DNA of 64,000 nt from Desulfobacterales bacterium. GTDB lineage: Bacteria > Desulfobacterota > Desulfobacteria > Desulfobacterales > JAIPEE01. How positions within the stretch are numbered: the stretch's first letter is position 1; each line of letters opens with the position of its first letter. The notes under the pieces are model-generated. The model had not been told where the DNA came from. It saw only the letters and a list, made by a program, of their open reading frames with translations, and ran no database searches. Positions 20,583 through 31,191 of this stretch are shown in pieces. A program made the translations under genes and the position numbers. The stretch lies in contig JAIPEE010000011.1 in assembly GCA_021737275.1 (NCBI GenBank), positions 1-64,000 of the forward strand, in the 5' to 3' direction.

Positions 20583-21913
20583 GTAAAAATCAAGATTCAA
20601 CCGATTTACTACCTGGGAAAATTCGTCTGACAGGCGGCGATTATTTCTTGCTGGCGCTTGATAACAAGAGCGACACTACTACCCGGACCCGGTTAAGTGG
20701 AAATATTTGTCAACTTCTGATAACGCTCTCTTATCCGGTTGATCCTGATCGCCTGAGATCAGTACTTGCGCAGTCATCGTTTGCTCAATGGCTTCATGGA
20801 CTCTGTTTTTCACGCCCCTTACCATTTATGAATCCACGCTGGCTTGCAAATCGTCATGGTGAATCAATTCCAGTGAAGACACACAGATCGGAATCATCCG
20901 GTAAAAACAGCGAAAAACACGGCAATATAAGGTTTGATTTATTTGATAAGGAATCTGAAGGCACCGGAGTGCTGTTTACCTGGCCTCATGCATTGATGGA
21001 TGCACGTGGCGCAGAGGTTTTTATACAGAACCTTAATATAGTTGAAAAGGATGGCCATGACCGTGACGGCCTGATAAACCTGAGGCATTGTGATTCCTTA
21101 CTCCGTCGGATACAGTCAATGAAGACATTCGGATCCCGTATGAATAAAGCTCGCAGATCCGTTCACTATATTACTAACGCCAGCCGTGAACCCTTAGCAG
21201 CTTTTTCACCAATCAACAGTTTGTCTTCCGGAGCAACTCAATCGACCCGAATTATTTTTTTCAATGAAGATGAAACTTCTCATATTGAAGAGCAGTGCTA
21301 TATATCCGGCGCCAATTTTATGAAAAGTCTTTTTTTCATGGCTGCTTCAATAAAGGCGGTAAAGGCGTGCTTATCCAAGCGTAACATAAAAGAGGGTGCC
21401 ATTGTTGTTCCTGTTCCTAAAAATCTGCGATTACGTGGGAAGCCGGGTCCGGCTTTTGCAAATCATATCTCAACCATGACTTACCGTGTCGATAAAGATG
21501 AGGCAATCAGTGTTTCACATATCGTATCGATCCTGAAAGAACAGATGATGAACCAGATGCGGGCAGGAATCCCCGAAGATTACGAGTTGATGATGAACCT
21601 GTTTCGCCGGATGCCGCTTTCTCAGTATTCAAAGATTTTGAGGGGGCCGACTAAGGGGAAAATTGCGACATTCTTTTTTTCTGATGTAGGTGAAAGCTTT
21701 AAGGGCATGGATACTTTTCTCAGTGTTCCCGTAAAGGATGTGACACACTTTGCACCGGTGGGGTTTCCTCCGGGATTGGCTATTGTTTTTATGCGGTATA
21801 AAGGGATGTTACGAACTGTTATTTCATATGTTAAGGATTGTTTTGAGAAGATGGATATTGATTTAATGGAAAGTGCTTTGAGGCAGGGGCTACTGGATGA
21901 AGGACGCCGATGA
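20579..21913 (+). CDS. condensation-domain/wax-ester-synthase-like acyltransferase
   Basis: HxxxD-type motif in LFTWPHALMDARGAEVFI; GTG start overlaps the ACP stop (GTGA). Confidence 0.6.
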   Translation: MSKNQDSTDLLPGKIRLTGGDYFLLALDNKSDTTTRTRLSGNICQLLITLSYPVDPDRLRSVLAQSSFAQWLHGLCFSRPLPFMNPRWLANRHGESIPVKTHRSESSGKNSEKHGNIRFDLFDKESEGTGVLFTWPHALMDARGAEVFIQNLNIVEKDGHDRDGLINLRHCDSLLRRIQSMKTFGSRMNKARRSVHYITNASREPLAAFSPINSLSSGATQSTRIIFFNEDETSHIEEQCYISGANFMKSLFFMAASIKAVKACLSKRNIKEGAIVVPVPKNLRLRGKPGPAFANHISTMTYRVDKDEAISVSHIVSILKEQMMNQMRAGIPEDYELMMNLFRRMPLSQYSKILRGPTKGKIATFFFSDVGESFKGMDTFLSVPVKDVTHFAPVGFPPGLAIVFMRYKGMLRTVISYVKDCFEKMDIDLMESALRQGLLDEGRR

Positions 21914-23310
21914 AGATTCTTTTGATTTCCGTTAACCGTGAGCGAATGCCTTATCCTGTGGCACCTATTGGCGCATTATATATTGTTTCCGCTGTAAAGA
22001 AGGCGGGCCATGAAGTGGATTTTCTGGATATGGCTTTTGTGAAATTCGCCCTTCGTGTTATTAAATCTAAATTAAAATCAGCATCTTATGATGTTATTGC
22101 GCTAAGCATACGAAACCTGGATGATTGTTCTTTTTGCAACCGGAAAAGTTATGTTGAAAATACGAAAAATATTGTTGATGCAATCCGACGTTGGAGTGAT
22201 GCGCCATTGGTACTGGGCGGGAGCGGCTTTTCCGTTTCTCCCAAGCAGTGGCTTGAGAATCTGAAGGCACCGTATGGTGTGGTTGGTGAGGGAGAGCACG
22301 CCTTTATTCAACTGCTTGATCGGTTAACTGCGGGTAAAACGCCTGAAGGAATTCCCGGAGTCGTCTCTTCTGATCGTGGCTCAGTTTATCAGCCGCCTGA
22401 TTTTTTATCGGATATGTCAGTAAGGGATGTCTCTTTTCCTGCACATGAACGCTGTGAATATAGACGCTATCAGAAGTATGGCGGTTTTGTCAGTATTCAG
22501 TCAAAACGGGGGTGTCCCTTCAAATGTATTTACTGTGTATATTCTGCCCTGGAAGGAACCGCTTACCGGTTGCGTCCCCCTGTAGAAGTGGTTGATGAAA
22601 TAACACAGATTCAAGGGGATCAGAAAAGCGACTGTTTCTTTTTTACCGACAGTGTTTTTAATTCACCCTGCACCCATGCAATGGATATTTGTCAGGAAAT
22701 CATTCGACGTAATTTAAAAATTAAGTGGATGGCATACTGCAATCCGGTTGGTTTTGATGCGCAACTTGCAAAAGCCATGATTCAATCCGGTTGTGTGGGG
22801 GTAGAGTTCGGTCTGGATAGTGCCGTTGATAAGATGCTGGATGCCCTGGGAAAACCTTTTAACGAACGGGATATTATCACCTGCTTTGATGCTGCAAATC
22901 AGAATAAACTTCCTTTTGCCGTTCACCTTTTGTTTGGCGGTCCGGGTGAAACACTTGATGATATTTATCAGGCACAACAAATTCTCAATAACTGTGCCCC
23001 TGCAAAGGCTGTTTTCGGGTCTGTTGGTATTCGTATTTATGAAAATACCGCTATAGCAGAGATCGCCCTTAATGAGGGTATAATCAATCAGCAGACAAAT
23101 TTTTTTGAGCCGGTATACTATCTGGCTGAATCGTTAGGCAGTGAACCTGTAACAGCCATTGACGCCATCGCACGGGAACGTTATGAATGGACAACACCGG
23201 TAGATTGGAATAAGCGTTCCATGCAGCTTATCCAGAAACTGATAAACCGGTGGGGCAGTCATCCCCAATGGCTAAATATTCGCAATTATGGAAAACATAT
23301 GAGGCGGTAA
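21910..23310 (+). CDS. B12-binding domain radical SAM protein
   Basis: N-terminal B12-like domain (MPYPVAPIGALYIVSAVKKAGHEVDFLD; LVLGGSGFS), CxxxCxxC in KRGCPFKCIYCVYSALEG; ATGA overlap with upstream gene. Confidence 0.92.
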   Translation: MKILLISVNRERMPYPVAPIGALYIVSAVKKAGHEVDFLDMAFVKFALRVIKSKLKSASYDVIALSIRNLDDCSFCNRKSYVENTKNIVDAIRRWSDAPLVLGGSGFSVSPKQWLENLKAPYGVVGEGEHAFIQLLDRLTAGKTPEGIPGVVSSDRGSVYQPPDFLSDMSVRDVSFPAHERCEYRRYQKYGGFVSIQSKRGCPFKCIYCVYSALEGTAYRLRPPVEVVDEITQIQGDQKSDCFFFTDSVFNSPCTHAMDICQEIIRRNLKIKWMAYCNPVGFDAQLAKAMIQSGCVGVEFGLDSAVDKMLDALGKPFNERDIITCFDAANQNKLPFAVHLLFGGPGETLDDIYQAQQILNNCAPAKAVFGSVGIRIYENTAIAEIALNEGIINQQTNFFEPVYYLAESLGSEPVTAIDAIARERYEWTTPVDWNKRSMQLIQKLINRWGSHPQWLNIRNYGKHMRR

Positions 23311-23321
23311 ACAAATTTGAT

Positions 23322-24518
23322 ATGAAGTCGGAAATCCGAAAATGTGATGTGCTTGTTGTTGGCGCAGGTGCAGCAGGGATCGGCGCAGCTGTTGGTGCGG
23401 CGAGGCAGGGTGCGCATGTGCTCGTGATCGAAAAATATGGATTTCCCGGGGGGTTAGCTACTGCCGGTTTGGTGGGCATGATCTGCGGCCTCTACCAGAG
23501 GGGTGGAGACAATGCCAGATATATTAGTAACGGTTTTGCAAAAGAGTTTGCTGAACGGTTAACGGCTTTGCCTGAAATATTTCCATGTAAACTGTTAGAG
23601 GGCCTTTGGGTGCTTCCCTACGATCTTGCAGATTTTGGACAGGTCGCCAATACCGTTGTTTGTCAGGAAAAGACAATAGAACCGGTTTATCATGGTGTTG
23701 TGGCCGGCGTTAATACTGAGGCGGAGCATGTTAGTAACGTTCATACATTGGTCTGGAATCGTAATATCACTTTTGAGCCAACAAGTGTTGTTGACTGTAC
23801 GGGAGAAGCTACGGTTATTGCACTTGCCGGAGGCGCAACCGTTAAAAACACTATTGATCAAAACCCGGCCATACTGTTTGATATGACAGGTGCTACTACT
23901 AACCTTTGTAAACAATCTGATCGCCTTGCTGTTATGCGTAAAATTGTAAACGCAGTGGAACAAAAGAGGCTTCCGGAAATATGTCGCGGTATTTCATTTG
24001 TGCCGACGGTCAGAGGCGGGCAATATGTTCGCCTTAAATTGCCGCTTAAGTTTAATGAAGCGCGTCACTGGAACAGTCTTTCTCATCTTGAGACCGAAAC
24101 CCGTCTTATGGCCAATACACTCAGCCGATTTTTTGTTGAAGGCGTGCCCATGTTCAAACATGCCCGATTACGGTTAGCTTCGCAGGTTGGTATTCGTGCA
24201 GGGCGTCGTGCTGTTGGAAAGTCTACGTTAACAGAAAAAGATGTCCTTGAATGTCGTAAATACGATGATACGGCGGCACGTAATGCATGGCCAATAGAAA
24301 TCTGGAGCGATGGCGGGAGTCCTGAGATAAAGCATTTACCAGAGGGAGATTACTATGATATCCCGATGGGGTGCCTGATTTCTGAAAATCTGGAAAATAT
24401 GTATATGGCCGGACGATGCCTGTCCGCAACAGATGAAGCGATTGCATCCGCTCGTGTCATCAGTGCGGCGCTGGATACCGGATATGCGGCAGGAGCGGCG
24501 GCAGCTAAGTCAGGGTGA
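23322..24518 (+). CDS. FAD-dependent oxidoreductase
   Basis: CDVLVVGAGAAGIGAAVGAARQGAHVLVIEKYGFPGGLATAGLVG (Rossmann), C-terminal NMYMAGRCLSATDEAIASARV. Start moved to ATG 23322 to avoid a 61-bp overlap. Confidence 0.9.
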   Translation: MKSEIRKCDVLVVGAGAAGIGAAVGAARQGAHVLVIEKYGFPGGLATAGLVGMICGLYQRGGDNARYISNGFAKEFAERLTALPEIFPCKLLEGLWVLPYDLADFGQVANTVVCQEKTIEPVYHGVVAGVNTEAEHVSNVHTLVWNRNITFEPTSVVDCTGEATVIALAGGATVKNTIDQNPAILFDMTGATTNLCKQSDRLAVMRKIVNAVEQKRLPEICRGISFVPTVRGGQYVRLKLPLKFNEARHWNSLSHLETETRLMANTLSRFFVEGVPMFKHARLRLASQVGIRAGRRAVGKSTLTEKDVLECRKYDDTAARNAWPIEIWSDGGSPEIKHLPEGDYYDIPMGCLISENLENMYMAGRCLSATDEAIASARVISAALDTGYAAGAAAAKSG

Positions 24519-24549
24519 ATAAAACACAGGTGCTTTTATTGAACATATT

Positions 24550-26010
24550 ATGTCGGGAAACTTATTAATGAAAGTAACGGATATTCCATATCAGTCTGCT
24601 GAAAAATGGCCTGAACAGACTGCGATTATAGATAAGTCCGGATCACTGAGCTATGCTGATCTTGCAGAAAATATTGCCCGGTCAACGAAGCATTTAAAGG
24701 GTCTGGGCATTAAATCGGGTCATGGTGTGGGTGTGATGGCAGATAACGGGCGTGAATTTGTTATAAGCGCTTTTGCGGCCCTTGGCTGCGGGGCTACGGT
24801 AATGCCTGTCTGGCGGCAGATGAAAAATGCTGAACTGCTTGAAATGTTTAATGATGCGCCTATTCAAGCTATAATTCATGATTCCCGGGATGCTCATCGT
24901 TTCGATGAATCATCGGCGGATGTACCCATTCCCGGTGCCGGAACCATGAAACTGTCCTGGACCAATAATGAAGCTGGTGCCGCTTTTGCTTCTTTTGTGG
25001 ACGATCCGGCTTTTGTCCGATTTACTTCCGGAACAACCGGCAAGTCAAAGGGTGTTGTCCTTTCCCATAAGGGTGTTATTGAGCGTACGTATGCATCAAA
25101 TCGGTTGATTGGTCTTAATAATACGGACAAAATAATATGGGTGCTTCCCATGGCATTTCATTTTTTTGTGTCAATTGTTTTGTACCTGCGATATGGTTGT
25201 ACCATCATTGTCTGTCAGGATCATCTTGCTGAAACAATTCTTGATGCTGCAAATGATCACCAGGCTACCGTTCTTTATGCTTCACCAATGCACATTCGCA
25301 TGCTTACAGCGGACAAATCCGGACGCGGTTTTCCAAACCTGCGTTATGCCATCTCAACATCCTCAGGATTACCGCAACCGCTTTTTCAGACTTTTCATGA
25401 ACGGTTTGGCATTCCTGTTTCTCAGGCATATGGTATTATTGAAATAGGATTACCTCTGATTAATCTGGCCGCTCCTGTTGAGCGTCCTGATTCGGTCGGT
25501 AAACCTCAACCGGATTATGATGTTGCGATACTGGATGATAATTGTTGTGAAGTTCCCCGGGGTGAGATCGGACATCTGGCCTTTCGCGGGCCGGGCCTGT
25601 TTTCCGGCTATCTCGATCCCCCGCGACTGAGCAGCGAAGTTTTGAAAAATGGCTGGTTCTTTACGGGAGATATGGCGTCTGTTGATCATGAAAATTTTGT
25701 TTCAGTGAAGGGGCGGTGTAATGCGATGATTAATGTTGCCGGCAACAAAGTTTTTCCTGAAGAAGTTGAATCGGTTCTACTTCAGCATTCTGCTGTGGCG
25801 AAAGCGCATGTTTTCGGCCGGACACATTATATGATGGGTGAAGCTGTTTTTGCTGAAGTATCTTTGTACGATAAATATGAAACCATACCGGAACATGAAC
25901 TTATCACATTCTGCCGTGATCGGCTGTCATTTTTTAAAACCCCTCAAAAAATCTTCTTTACAACAGATATTGATGAAACAGCGAGCGGTAAAATCAAGAG
26001 AAACGTATGA
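24550..26010 (+). CDS. AMP-dependent acyl-CoA/acyl-ACP synthetase
   Basis: FVRFTSGTTGKSKGVVLSHKGV, GWFFTGDMASVDHENFVSVKGR, C-terminal ETASGKIKRNV. Confidence 0.92.
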   Translation: MSGNLLMKVTDIPYQSAEKWPEQTAIIDKSGSLSYADLAENIARSTKHLKGLGIKSGHGVGVMADNGREFVISAFAALGCGATVMPVWRQMKNAELLEMFNDAPIQAIIHDSRDAHRFDESSADVPIPGAGTMKLSWTNNEAGAAFASFVDDPAFVRFTSGTTGKSKGVVLSHKGVIERTYASNRLIGLNNTDKIIWVLPMAFHFFVSIVLYLRYGCTIIVCQDHLAETILDAANDHQATVLYASPMHIRMLTADKSGRGFPNLRYAISTSSGLPQPLFQTFHERFGIPVSQAYGIIEIGLPLINLAAPVERPDSVGKPQPDYDVAILDDNCCEVPRGEIGHLAFRGPGLFSGYLDPPRLSSEVLKNGWFFTGDMASVDHENFVSVKGRCNAMINVAGNKVFPEEVESVLLQHSAVAKAHVFGRTHYMMGEAVFAEVSLYDKYETIPEHELITFCRDRLSFFKTPQKIFFTTDIDETASGKIKRNV

Positions 26011-26271
26011 GCGGTATTTTTAAACGTTAATTGAGATGTTGACTATTGTGGATTGGATAATCCCATATTGTAAATTCCTGAAATATTTATAATTTTATTT
26101 GATCATTTATTATATTCTGATGTATAATCTATTTTTATGATTTCATTTTTTTCAACCAGGTCGTTAATTTACATTTTTTAAGCTTTCCAAATAGTACGGG
26201 AGTCCATTTTTTTGAGTTACGCTGTATTTTTATTTTAAATATTCATTAAACGTTCTTTCAAGGAGGTAAAA

Positions 26272-27081
26272 ATGGATGATGTGATGTTCAGAATTCAGGG
26301 TTTATTGACAGAATTCGGTTTAAAAATATTGATCGCACTGGCTATTTTTATAATTGGCCGCTGGGTTGCAAAAGGAATCAGAAAGATTGTCAGAAAACTT
26401 CTTTCCAAAGGTAATGCAGATGAAACAATTGTAAAATTTGCCGGGAATATTACCTATGTTATTCTCATGATTTTTGTTATCCTTGCTGCGGTCAGTAAGC
26501 TGGGCGTACAGACCACTTCGCTGATTGCCGTACTTGGCGCTGCCGGTTTAGCTGTTGGTCTGGCATTGCAGGGATCTCTTTCAAACTTCGCTTCCGGAAT
26601 TTTAATGATTGCGTTCAGACCATTTAAAGCAGGTGATTATATCGAGGGCGCCGGCACCGGCGGGGTTGTTGATGAGATTGGTATTTTTGCCACCATCATT
26701 AAAACACCGGATAACAAAAAGGTCATTATCCCGAACTCAAATCTAACAAGCGATACAATTACCAATTTCACCGCAATGGGAACCAGGCGTATTGATCTTG
26801 TGGTTGGCGTCAGTTACAGTGATGATATTGATAAGGTTAAGCGTACGCTCCAGGATATCCTTAAAGCTGAATCCAGGCTCCTTGCAGATCCGGCCCCAAA
26901 GATCGGTCTGGTTGAAATGGCTGATAGCAGTGTGAATTTTGTGGTTCGCCCATGGGTAAAATCTGATGATTACTGGGATACCTTTTTCGATCTGCAGGAA
27001 ACCATTAAAAAACGTTTTGATAAGGAAGGTATATCAATTCCATTTCCACAGCGGGATGTTCATATGTATCAGCATCCGTGA
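26272..27081 (+). CDS. small-conductance mechanosensitive channel (MscS family)
   Basis: VLGAAGLAVGLALQGSLSNFASGILMIAFRPFKAGDYIEGAGTGGVVDEIGIFATIIKTPDNKKVIIPNSNL. Confidence 0.96.
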   Translation: MDDVMFRIQGLLTEFGLKILIALAIFIIGRWVAKGIRKIVRKLLSKGNADETIVKFAGNITYVILMIFVILAAVSKLGVQTTSLIAVLGAAGLAVGLALQGSLSNFASGILMIAFRPFKAGDYIEGAGTGGVVDEIGIFATIIKTPDNKKVIIPNSNLTSDTITNFTAMGTRRIDLVVGVSYSDDIDKVKRTLQDILKAESRLLADPAPKIGLVEMADSSVNFVVRPWVKSDDYWDTFFDLQETIKKRFDKEGISIPFPQRDVHMYQHP

Positions 27082-27175
27082 TAAACGGTAATTATGATAA
27101 ATTGACACCATAAGTAATTTTAGTATTAAAATTTATTTTGTAAAATATCTTGCCATTTTTTTTCAGGAGAAAAAT

Positions 27176-27739
27176 ATGAGAACTGCCGTATCAATTATGA
27201 TTGTGTTTTATATCTGCTGTTGTATACCGGTCAGTATATTTGCTGCGGGTGAAGAAATAGATTTGATGAGTGAACCTAACGTTTATACGCTTGTTTCACT
27301 GCACCCTGATGAACAAAACAACAGACTTTATACCGTAAACTATCAACTTCCCGGGTTTATTCCTATGTGTTCTGCCGTAGAAATTTTAAGCCTGAATGAT
27401 AAAAAACTTACATTCAAAGTAATTGGCAGAAACAAAACCTACACATATCTTTACCATAAAACATCACCTGAGTCTCTTAAAGAACATTTAAACAAATTTT
27501 TTGGTCCGAAATGCAATAATGCCGAAGTTAAAAAACTGAGTGAGGTTGATCAAAATGGTATTAGTATGGGAAGGGCGTCGATTGGTATGACTAAAAAAGG
27601 AGTTCTTTATGCACTTGGATATCCGCCAATGCATGTAACCTATTCTCTGGATATGAATGTTTGGACATACTGGAAAAATCGATTTGTAAAAATGGAAATT
27701 GAATTTGACAAAAATGGCCTTGTAACTGCAATACGGTAA
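27176..27739 (+). CDS. hypothetical exported protein (SmpA/OmlA-like C-terminus possible)
   Basis: Signal peptide; ASIGMTKKGVLYALGYPPMHVTYSLDMNVWTYWKNR resembles the GMTxxqVxxlLGxP pattern. Confidence 0.55.
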   Translation: MRTAVSIMIVFYICCCIPVSIFAAGEEIDLMSEPNVYTLVSLHPDEQNNRLYTVNYQLPGFIPMCSAVEILSLNDKKLTFKVIGRNKTYTYLYHKTSPESLKEHLNKFFGPKCNNAEVKKLSEVDQNGISMGRASIGMTKKGVLYALGYPPMHVTYSLDMNVWTYWKNRFVKMEIEFDKNGLVTAIR

Positions 27740-27859
27740 CGTTGTATATCAAGAACAGTTTATATATCTGATGAGAAAGCATGAGATTAATTACAATAAG
27801 TTGGAGTATCAGATGGCCCGACGGTTTTATAACCGGCTGAACGTTATAAATGCAATAAT

Positions 27860-27911
27860 AACCCCGATTGAATACTAATTCCTGTTTCAGGTGTCGTATT
27901 GAATCGGGGTT
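27860..27911. terminator. long hairpin, possible bidirectional terminator
   Basis: AACCCCGATTGAATAC (27860-27875) pairs with GTATTGAATCGGGGTT (27896-27911), one mismatch, 20-nt loop. Confidence 0.55.
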
Positions 27912-27960
27912 TGGTATAATCTTAAAGCGTGCGATTCAACTATCATAAGTATCTTAAAAT

Positions 27961-28530
27961 TTATTTACTCAAAGAACAGTACTCAGTAATCTCTTTTGCT
28001 ACTTCATTAAGCATTAAATTATCTGTAGTACCGATACTCCATCCGCCTGACCATGCGTCACCTCTTTCAAAAAACTCAGGGTCTGCAATAACCTTTCCAG
28101 TAGAACTATCTCGAAAAGTTACTTCCATAAGAACGGCCGAACTGCCGGCCATGGCTCCAGCCCAAAATCTGGCTGCGCCCCCGACAAATTTTATCTCTTT
28201 AATATATGGTGTGATTTGTAAGGTTCTTTCCGCAGAGTCAGAAAAGTTTTCACTGAGTTCTATTCTCTTAAGATTTGGAAAAACCATTTTTATGTCACGA
28301 AATAACAATTCATCAATTTTAACCAACGCTTTTTGGTTTGCATCTGAAGATGCAAAATTCTCATCTAATTCAACAGCCTTCATTTCAACGTTTTGAAATT
28401 TATTAAATCTTACGGTTGTCGGTTTTGAAAGTTTAGTTGGTTTTGAAAGGTTTGTTGCACAACTTGTCAGAAAAAGTGTAGTAATAGTTACAATAAGAAT
28501 CCGGTAAAAAAAGGTTCGATTGATCTTCAT
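27961..28530 (-). CDS. lipoprotein, DUF4410-like
   Basis: Lipobox TLFLTSCA; EVTFRDSSTGKVIADPEFFERGDAWSGGWSIGTTDNLM resembles DUF4410 proteins (by recall). Confidence 0.5.
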   Translation of the reverse strand: MKINRTFFYRILIVTITTLFLTSCATNLSKPTKLSKPTTVRFNKFQNVEMKAVELDENFASSDANQKALVKIDELLFRDIKMVFPNLKRIELSENFSDSAERTLQITPYIKEIKFVGGAARFWAGAMAGSSAVLMEVTFRDSSTGKVIADPEFFERGDAWSGGWSIGTTDNLMLNEVAKEITEYCSLSK

Positions 28531-28740
28531 GCTTTATATTCCTTTATATAAACAATAATACTGTAAACTATCAAAAGTGATATCTATGCCCGATTATTGT
28601 TAATTAATAAGTAAAAGTTTCATGTCATAAATTATGATCATTTTCAAATATTAATTTGGGTAAAGGTGAGATTTCCATGCTTCCTGCAAATATTATAAAA
28701 ACGATTTAGCGCAATAATTTAAGGAATAAATTAAATATTA

Positions 28741-31191
28741 TCAGGTTTTGTCTCTTGACCAAACCCAGGCATAATTAATCATAACAAATAAAAAACCACT
28801 ACCTATACCCAGCAATGCTGTAAAGCCGATATTGTGAAGTGCAGGATGCCTTGCAAAAAGAAGAGCCCCTATACCAAACAAGGTTGTCAGTGCAGAAACT
28901 GTGACTGCACTACCGGCATGAGAAACTTCATTTTGTGACCTGAATGAAGCATGGCCGAGAAAAAGGGAGTAGTCCACAACAAGTCCAAAAACAAAAATGA
29001 TAACAAGCACGGCCATCAGATTTAAAGGAATATTAAACCATCCCATAAAACCAAATGTAAAGATAATGGCCTGTGCAAGCGGTAGAAAAAACCGGATGGT
29101 TCTGAAAAGATTTCCGGTATAAATTGACAGCAGGAGAATGGTTGAAAAAAGTGCAAGGCTACCCAGCTTAACAAATTCACTTAAAATTAATTCAAGAATT
29201 TTGCTGACAAAAGATTTCCCGCTTGCAGCAAATGCAAAGGGGACATCTTCTTTCAGCTTGCTGCCAAAATTGTTGATTTCAGACATGTTACTAAGAGAAA
29301 AGCGTATCAGCAGTGTACTATGATGTCTTCCGGTTGAAAGCTGACTGGAAATCATTTGTTCCAGCAGGGGCTGGGTTAATATTTTTGTAAGGTCAAGATC
29401 CGGCATTGTTCCGGGAAGTTTTTCAATTTGACTGGTCAGAAATGATGAGCGCAGGCCATGTTTAGTTACGATTTCAGTGAGATCGGTAATCAGGCTTGTC
29501 TTTTTGTGACTGTTCCAGAAATGCTCCCAGCGGTTACGGTTGGCAAGACGTATTTTACCGGAAGGAAGAATCCCGGCCAGGGATGTATAGCTTTGAATAC
29601 CCGCAGAATCTTTATGGGCTGCCAGCCAGTTTTCTATCTGTTCACCTCTTTGAAAAAGCGTTTCCTGATCGTTCGCACGGGCAATAATGTATGCTGAATT
29701 CATTAACGACGGGAACGTTGACCTCAGCGTATTCATATCCTGCTCTATCGATGGGGAAACCATATTCAACTTTTCAACATCGCCGTCAAATTCTATTTTG
29801 AAAAGTCCGGGGAGCGCAATCAGTGTAAGGCCAAGAGAAAACACCATCAATGATGTTCTGCTTTTTTGAGTTGTTTTTTGAAAAATATCCATAAGTGCAG
29901 TTAAATTCAGTACGGCGGTATTTTTATTGTCTTTTTGCGAGATTAAAAGCGGAAGTATAAATAAAACAAAAAGAACAGAAACAATAATGCCGATCACGCT
30001 GAACTTGCCAAGCTGACTGTAACCTGGAAAGCTTGATGCACTGAGAATCAGAAAAGCGGAAAGAGTTGTTACAGCGCATAACAAAAGCGGAGTTCTGATG
30101 CCTGATACCATTTTAAGAATATTATATTGAGTTAATTCACTTTTTTTTAACTGATCGGCCCTGAATAAAACATGGATACCAAAATCCACGACAATCCCAA
30201 TCAACACACCGCCCATCCCCAATACAATGGCTGAAATTCCCGGAAGAGTTAAGGCAGTCACTGCACTGGCTGCCAGTATGCCAAAAAATGCCGGAATCAG
30301 TGCCATAACAAAATAATGTTTTCTTTTAAATATAAGCAGGCATAGTAATGTGATTGCTGTAAGAGAGATACTGACGGTAACCGTTATGTCACGCTTTATA
30401 GTGGATGCGTTGTGAACGGCAAAGCGATGCCCGGATAACCATGCGATATTGATATCAGGGTTAATGGTTTTGATATCGGCAATAATCCGGTTGATATCAT
30501 TAACCAGCAACATGCCCTTATTGGAGTCGGTATCTTTTATTACGGGCTTTGCCGTTAATATGATACTCCGGTTATCAGCAGAGAACAGATATCCATTACT
30601 GATTACCATATCGCTGTTTTTGGTACGTGCACGTTCCAGCTTATTTGTCAGGAATGTATCGATTCCCAGGGGATCTGTTTTAAAAAGTTGAGATAAGAAC
30701 GGAGATGGGGTTTCTATGAGTAATCGTTTCCAGCCGGCCAGCCTGTTATCGATGGCCTCCGGTGTCAGAAGATTTGTCAACAGCGCTTCATCTTCTGCAG
30801 TAAAAAGATCGGCACGAAAGGTGCGTAATACATTCAGCGCATCCATCATATCTCCGGCATCCCACCTGGCGAAAACCCGCTCTACCCATGAACTGTTTCG
30901 CAGTTGATTTGCAAGTTCGTCCACTGAATTGATCAGCGTTGCTTCATTGGTATCAGCACCGGTCATTTGAACCATGAAAACCAGGTGATTGGATTTCTGA
31001 AAGTTTTTCAATACCTCTGAATAACTCCGGACCGATTCTTCTTCCAAGGGAAGAAGGTCCATTATATCTTCTTCCAGTTTCAGTGAGGAGGCAAAATAAA
31101 CAAGAAATGCACCAATGACAAGACAAAGGAATAACGACGATTTGCGGTATCTGAAAAGAAGAATCTGAATTTTATCAATTAAAGAATTCAT
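28741..31191 (-). CDS. MMPL/RND family exporter (ApeM-like)
   Basis: 816 aa, repeated TM blocks, GVLIGIVVDFGIHVLFR and VFGLVVDYSLFLGHA RND-type motifs; ATGA overlap with the upstream gene. Confidence 0.88.
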   Translation of the reverse strand: MNSLIDKIQILLFRYRKSSLFLCLVIGAFLVYFASSLKLEEDIMDLLPLEEESVRSYSEVLKNFQKSNHLVFMVQMTGADTNEATLINSVDELANQLRNSSWVERVFARWDAGDMMDALNVLRTFRADLFTAEDEALLTNLLTPEAIDNRLAGWKRLLIETPSPFLSQLFKTDPLGIDTFLTNKLERARTKNSDMVISNGYLFSADNRSIILTAKPVIKDTDSNKGMLLVNDINRIIADIKTINPDINIAWLSGHRFAVHNASTIKRDITVTVSISLTAITLLCLLIFKRKHYFVMALIPAFFGILAASAVTALTLPGISAIVLGMGGVLIGIVVDFGIHVLFRADQLKKSELTQYNILKMVSGIRTPLLLCAVTTLSAFLILSASSFPGYSQLGKFSVIGIIVSVLFVLFILPLLISQKDNKNTAVLNLTALMDIFQKTTQKSRTSLMVFSLGLTLIALPGLFKIEFDGDVEKLNMVSPSIEQDMNTLRSTFPSLMNSAYIIARANDQETLFQRGEQIENWLAAHKDSAGIQSYTSLAGILPSGKIRLANRNRWEHFWNSHKKTSLITDLTEIVTKHGLRSSFLTSQIEKLPGTMPDLDLTKILTQPLLEQMISSQLSTGRHHSTLLIRFSLSNMSEINNFGSKLKEDVPFAFAASGKSFVSKILELILSEFVKLGSLALFSTILLLSIYTGNLFRTIRFFLPLAQAIIFTFGFMGWFNIPLNLMAVLVIIFVFGLVVDYSLFLGHASFRSQNEVSHAGSAVTVSALTTLFGIGALLFARHPALHNIGFTALLGIGSGFLFVMINYAWVWSRDKT

